From JAKEHA01 sp035687255 (GTDB lineage Bacteria > Krumholzibacteriota > Krumholzibacteriia > WVZY01 > JAKEHA01), in contig DASRYI010000113.1 of assembly GCA_035687255.1 (NCBI GenBank), positions 1-6,432 on the forward strand: a stretch of DNA of 6,432 nt, in the 5' to 3' direction. This document shows positions 5,756-6,432 of the stretch, piece after piece. Positions within the stretch are counted from its first letter, which is position 1. Each line of letters begins with the position of its first letter. The translations under genes were made by a program, and so were the position numbers. A model generated the notes under the pieces. That model ran no database searches and was not told the DNA's origin. It worked only from the letters and a program-made list of their open reading frames with translations.

Positions 5756-5808
5756 GGCTTCACGCTAGCATGCGGTGGAGATTTGCGCCACCCGCCTCTT
5801 GGGACGAT

Positions 5809-5832
5809 GACACCGGACCGGCAGCCGGTGTC
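5809..5832 (-). terminator. 8-bp GC-rich hairpin after the serpin gene
   Basis: On the minus strand GACACCGG and CCGGTGTC form a perfect 8-bp stem around an 8-base loop, starting four bases after the serpin TAA. No T-tract follows, so it is either a weak or factor-dependent terminator or an mRNA 3'-end stabiliser. Its place between two functionally unrelated genes favours a transcript boundary. Confidence 0.45.
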
Positions 5833-5836
5833 GGCA

Positions 5837-6432
5837 TTACGACGCACTCGGATCCATAACGCGCCCCAGAAACAGGATGGCGCCCGTGGCGTGGTCCCGG
5901 ATGACGAAAATGAAGGGACGCACCGCGTCGAAATGCGGCGGAATACCGATCGTGAACGACATGCCCGTGCCCGCGGCGGCGAGCGTGCCGTACTCGTCGA
6001 TGCCGATGAAGGCCCGGTGTCCCACCCAACCGATCCACGGAATACCGTCGTCGGTGCCGTCGATCCCCGAGAAGTCCGCGCCGGGTTGGAACGCCGAGGG
6101 CATACCCATGGCGGCAAGCGTCTGAGCGAGGTCGTATGTCGATTCGAATGAGAACTTCGGCATGGTCACAATGACATCGCGCGATCTTAGACCGGCCGCA
6201 ATGCTGTCAACCCGGGCGGCGGACAAGGAGCGTTCGAACGCGCCGAAGGTTCCGGCATCGGGCACGATCACCAGCATCGACACCTCGTCGCCCTTGTAGG
6301 GAAGCGCCAACGCGGCGTAGCCGTCGCCTTCGTCGTAGGGAAAGCCCCCCTCCCCACTCATCATGGGAACGCTGATCTCGGTTTCGTCCATCCGCGTGAA
6401 TACTCGGGGCCTGGTATAGGCGGGGTCGAACT
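5837..6432 (-). CDS. Serpin (serine protease inhibitor), C-terminal part
   Basis: The frame is open to the right edge and ends at TAA, showing 197 residues of a protein that is normally 370-420 long; any signal or lipoprotein peptide is out of view. Counted from the first visible residue, it contains FDPAYTRPRVF (1-11), ISVPMM (19-24), LALPYKGDEVSMLVIVPD (41-58), VTMPKFSFESTYDL (88-101), VGHRAFIGIDEYGTLAAAGT (136-155) and VRPFIFVIRDHATGAILFLGRVMDP (170-194). These are the serpin sheet strands, the shutter histidine (H138), the reactive-loop hinge and the C-terminal signature. The hinge follows the inhibitory pattern, with E146, G148, T149 and AAAG (151-154). The cleavage site is probably near the Ile-Gly-Ile at 161-163, but the P1 residue is uncertain by one position. 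Known serpins trap serine or cysteine proteases by loop insertion. The target protease is unknown. Confidence 0.93.
   Translation of the reverse strand, partial: FDPAYTRPRVFTRMDETEISVPMMSGEGGFPYDEGDGYAALALPYKGDEVSMLVIVPDAGTFGAFERSLSAARVDSIAAGLRSRDVIVTMPKFSFESTYDLAQTLAAMGMPSAFQPGADFSGIDGTDDGIPWIGWVGHRAFIGIDEYGTLAAAGTGMSFTIGIPPHFDAVRPFIFVIRDHATGAILFLGRVMDPSAS

Noticed and set aside
5756..5836. A fluoride riboswitch (crcB motif) in the crcB leader, suggested by a GGTGG...CCACC hairpin (5774-5778 with 5788-5792)
   Set aside because: The leader is only 81 bases and already holds the serpin 3' hairpin. The conserved GATGAC-type segments and pseudoknot arrangement of the riboswitch are not present.

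Overview
All genes in this window lie on the minus strand, so gene order is described from the right edge to the left. The DNA is visibly GC-rich and the codons favour G/C at third positions. An N-terminal signal peptide, a TamA-type outer-membrane barrel and a TamB-like start show a diderm (Gram-negative-type) bacterium. The mix of a serpin, a POT-type transporter and a TamA/TamB pair fits one of the less-studied high-GC diderm lineages, but the phylum cannot be fixed from the sequence alone.

Layout, right to left. (1) The 3' part of a serpin gene (5837-6432, running off the edge) ends at a GC-rich hairpin. (2) A tight pair follows: crcB/fluC, a fluoride channel (5369-5755), and a DUF190 gene (5022-5366). 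The DUF190 Shine-Dalgarno abuts the crcB stop codon. (3) A separate transcription unit runs from about 4980 to 3581: a small winged-helix regulator, a GGS...DxD nucleotidyltransferase that overlaps it by 4 bases through a TTG start, and a DinB/DUF1569-like helical-bundle protein 5 nt further on. Its promoter is AT-rich and carries two inverted repeats about 22 bp apart, one filling the -35/-10 spacer and the other touching the -35. The predicted transcription start falls on the A of the ATG. This is the most interesting part of the window: a possible autoregulated, AbiE-like toxin-antitoxin or nucleotidylating module. (4) A POT/PTR2-like peptide transporter (2210-3499) follows, with a very strong Shine-Dalgarno that sets its start. 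(5) The left third is an envelope-biogenesis operon: TamA (350-2122), then the first 116 codons of a TamB-like protein whose ATG shares one base with the tamA stop (1-350).

No intergenic gap exceeds about 90 bases. No tRNA, rRNA, insertion sequence, CRISPR array or integration site was seen. The long plus-strand open frames are antisense shadows of the minus-strand genes.
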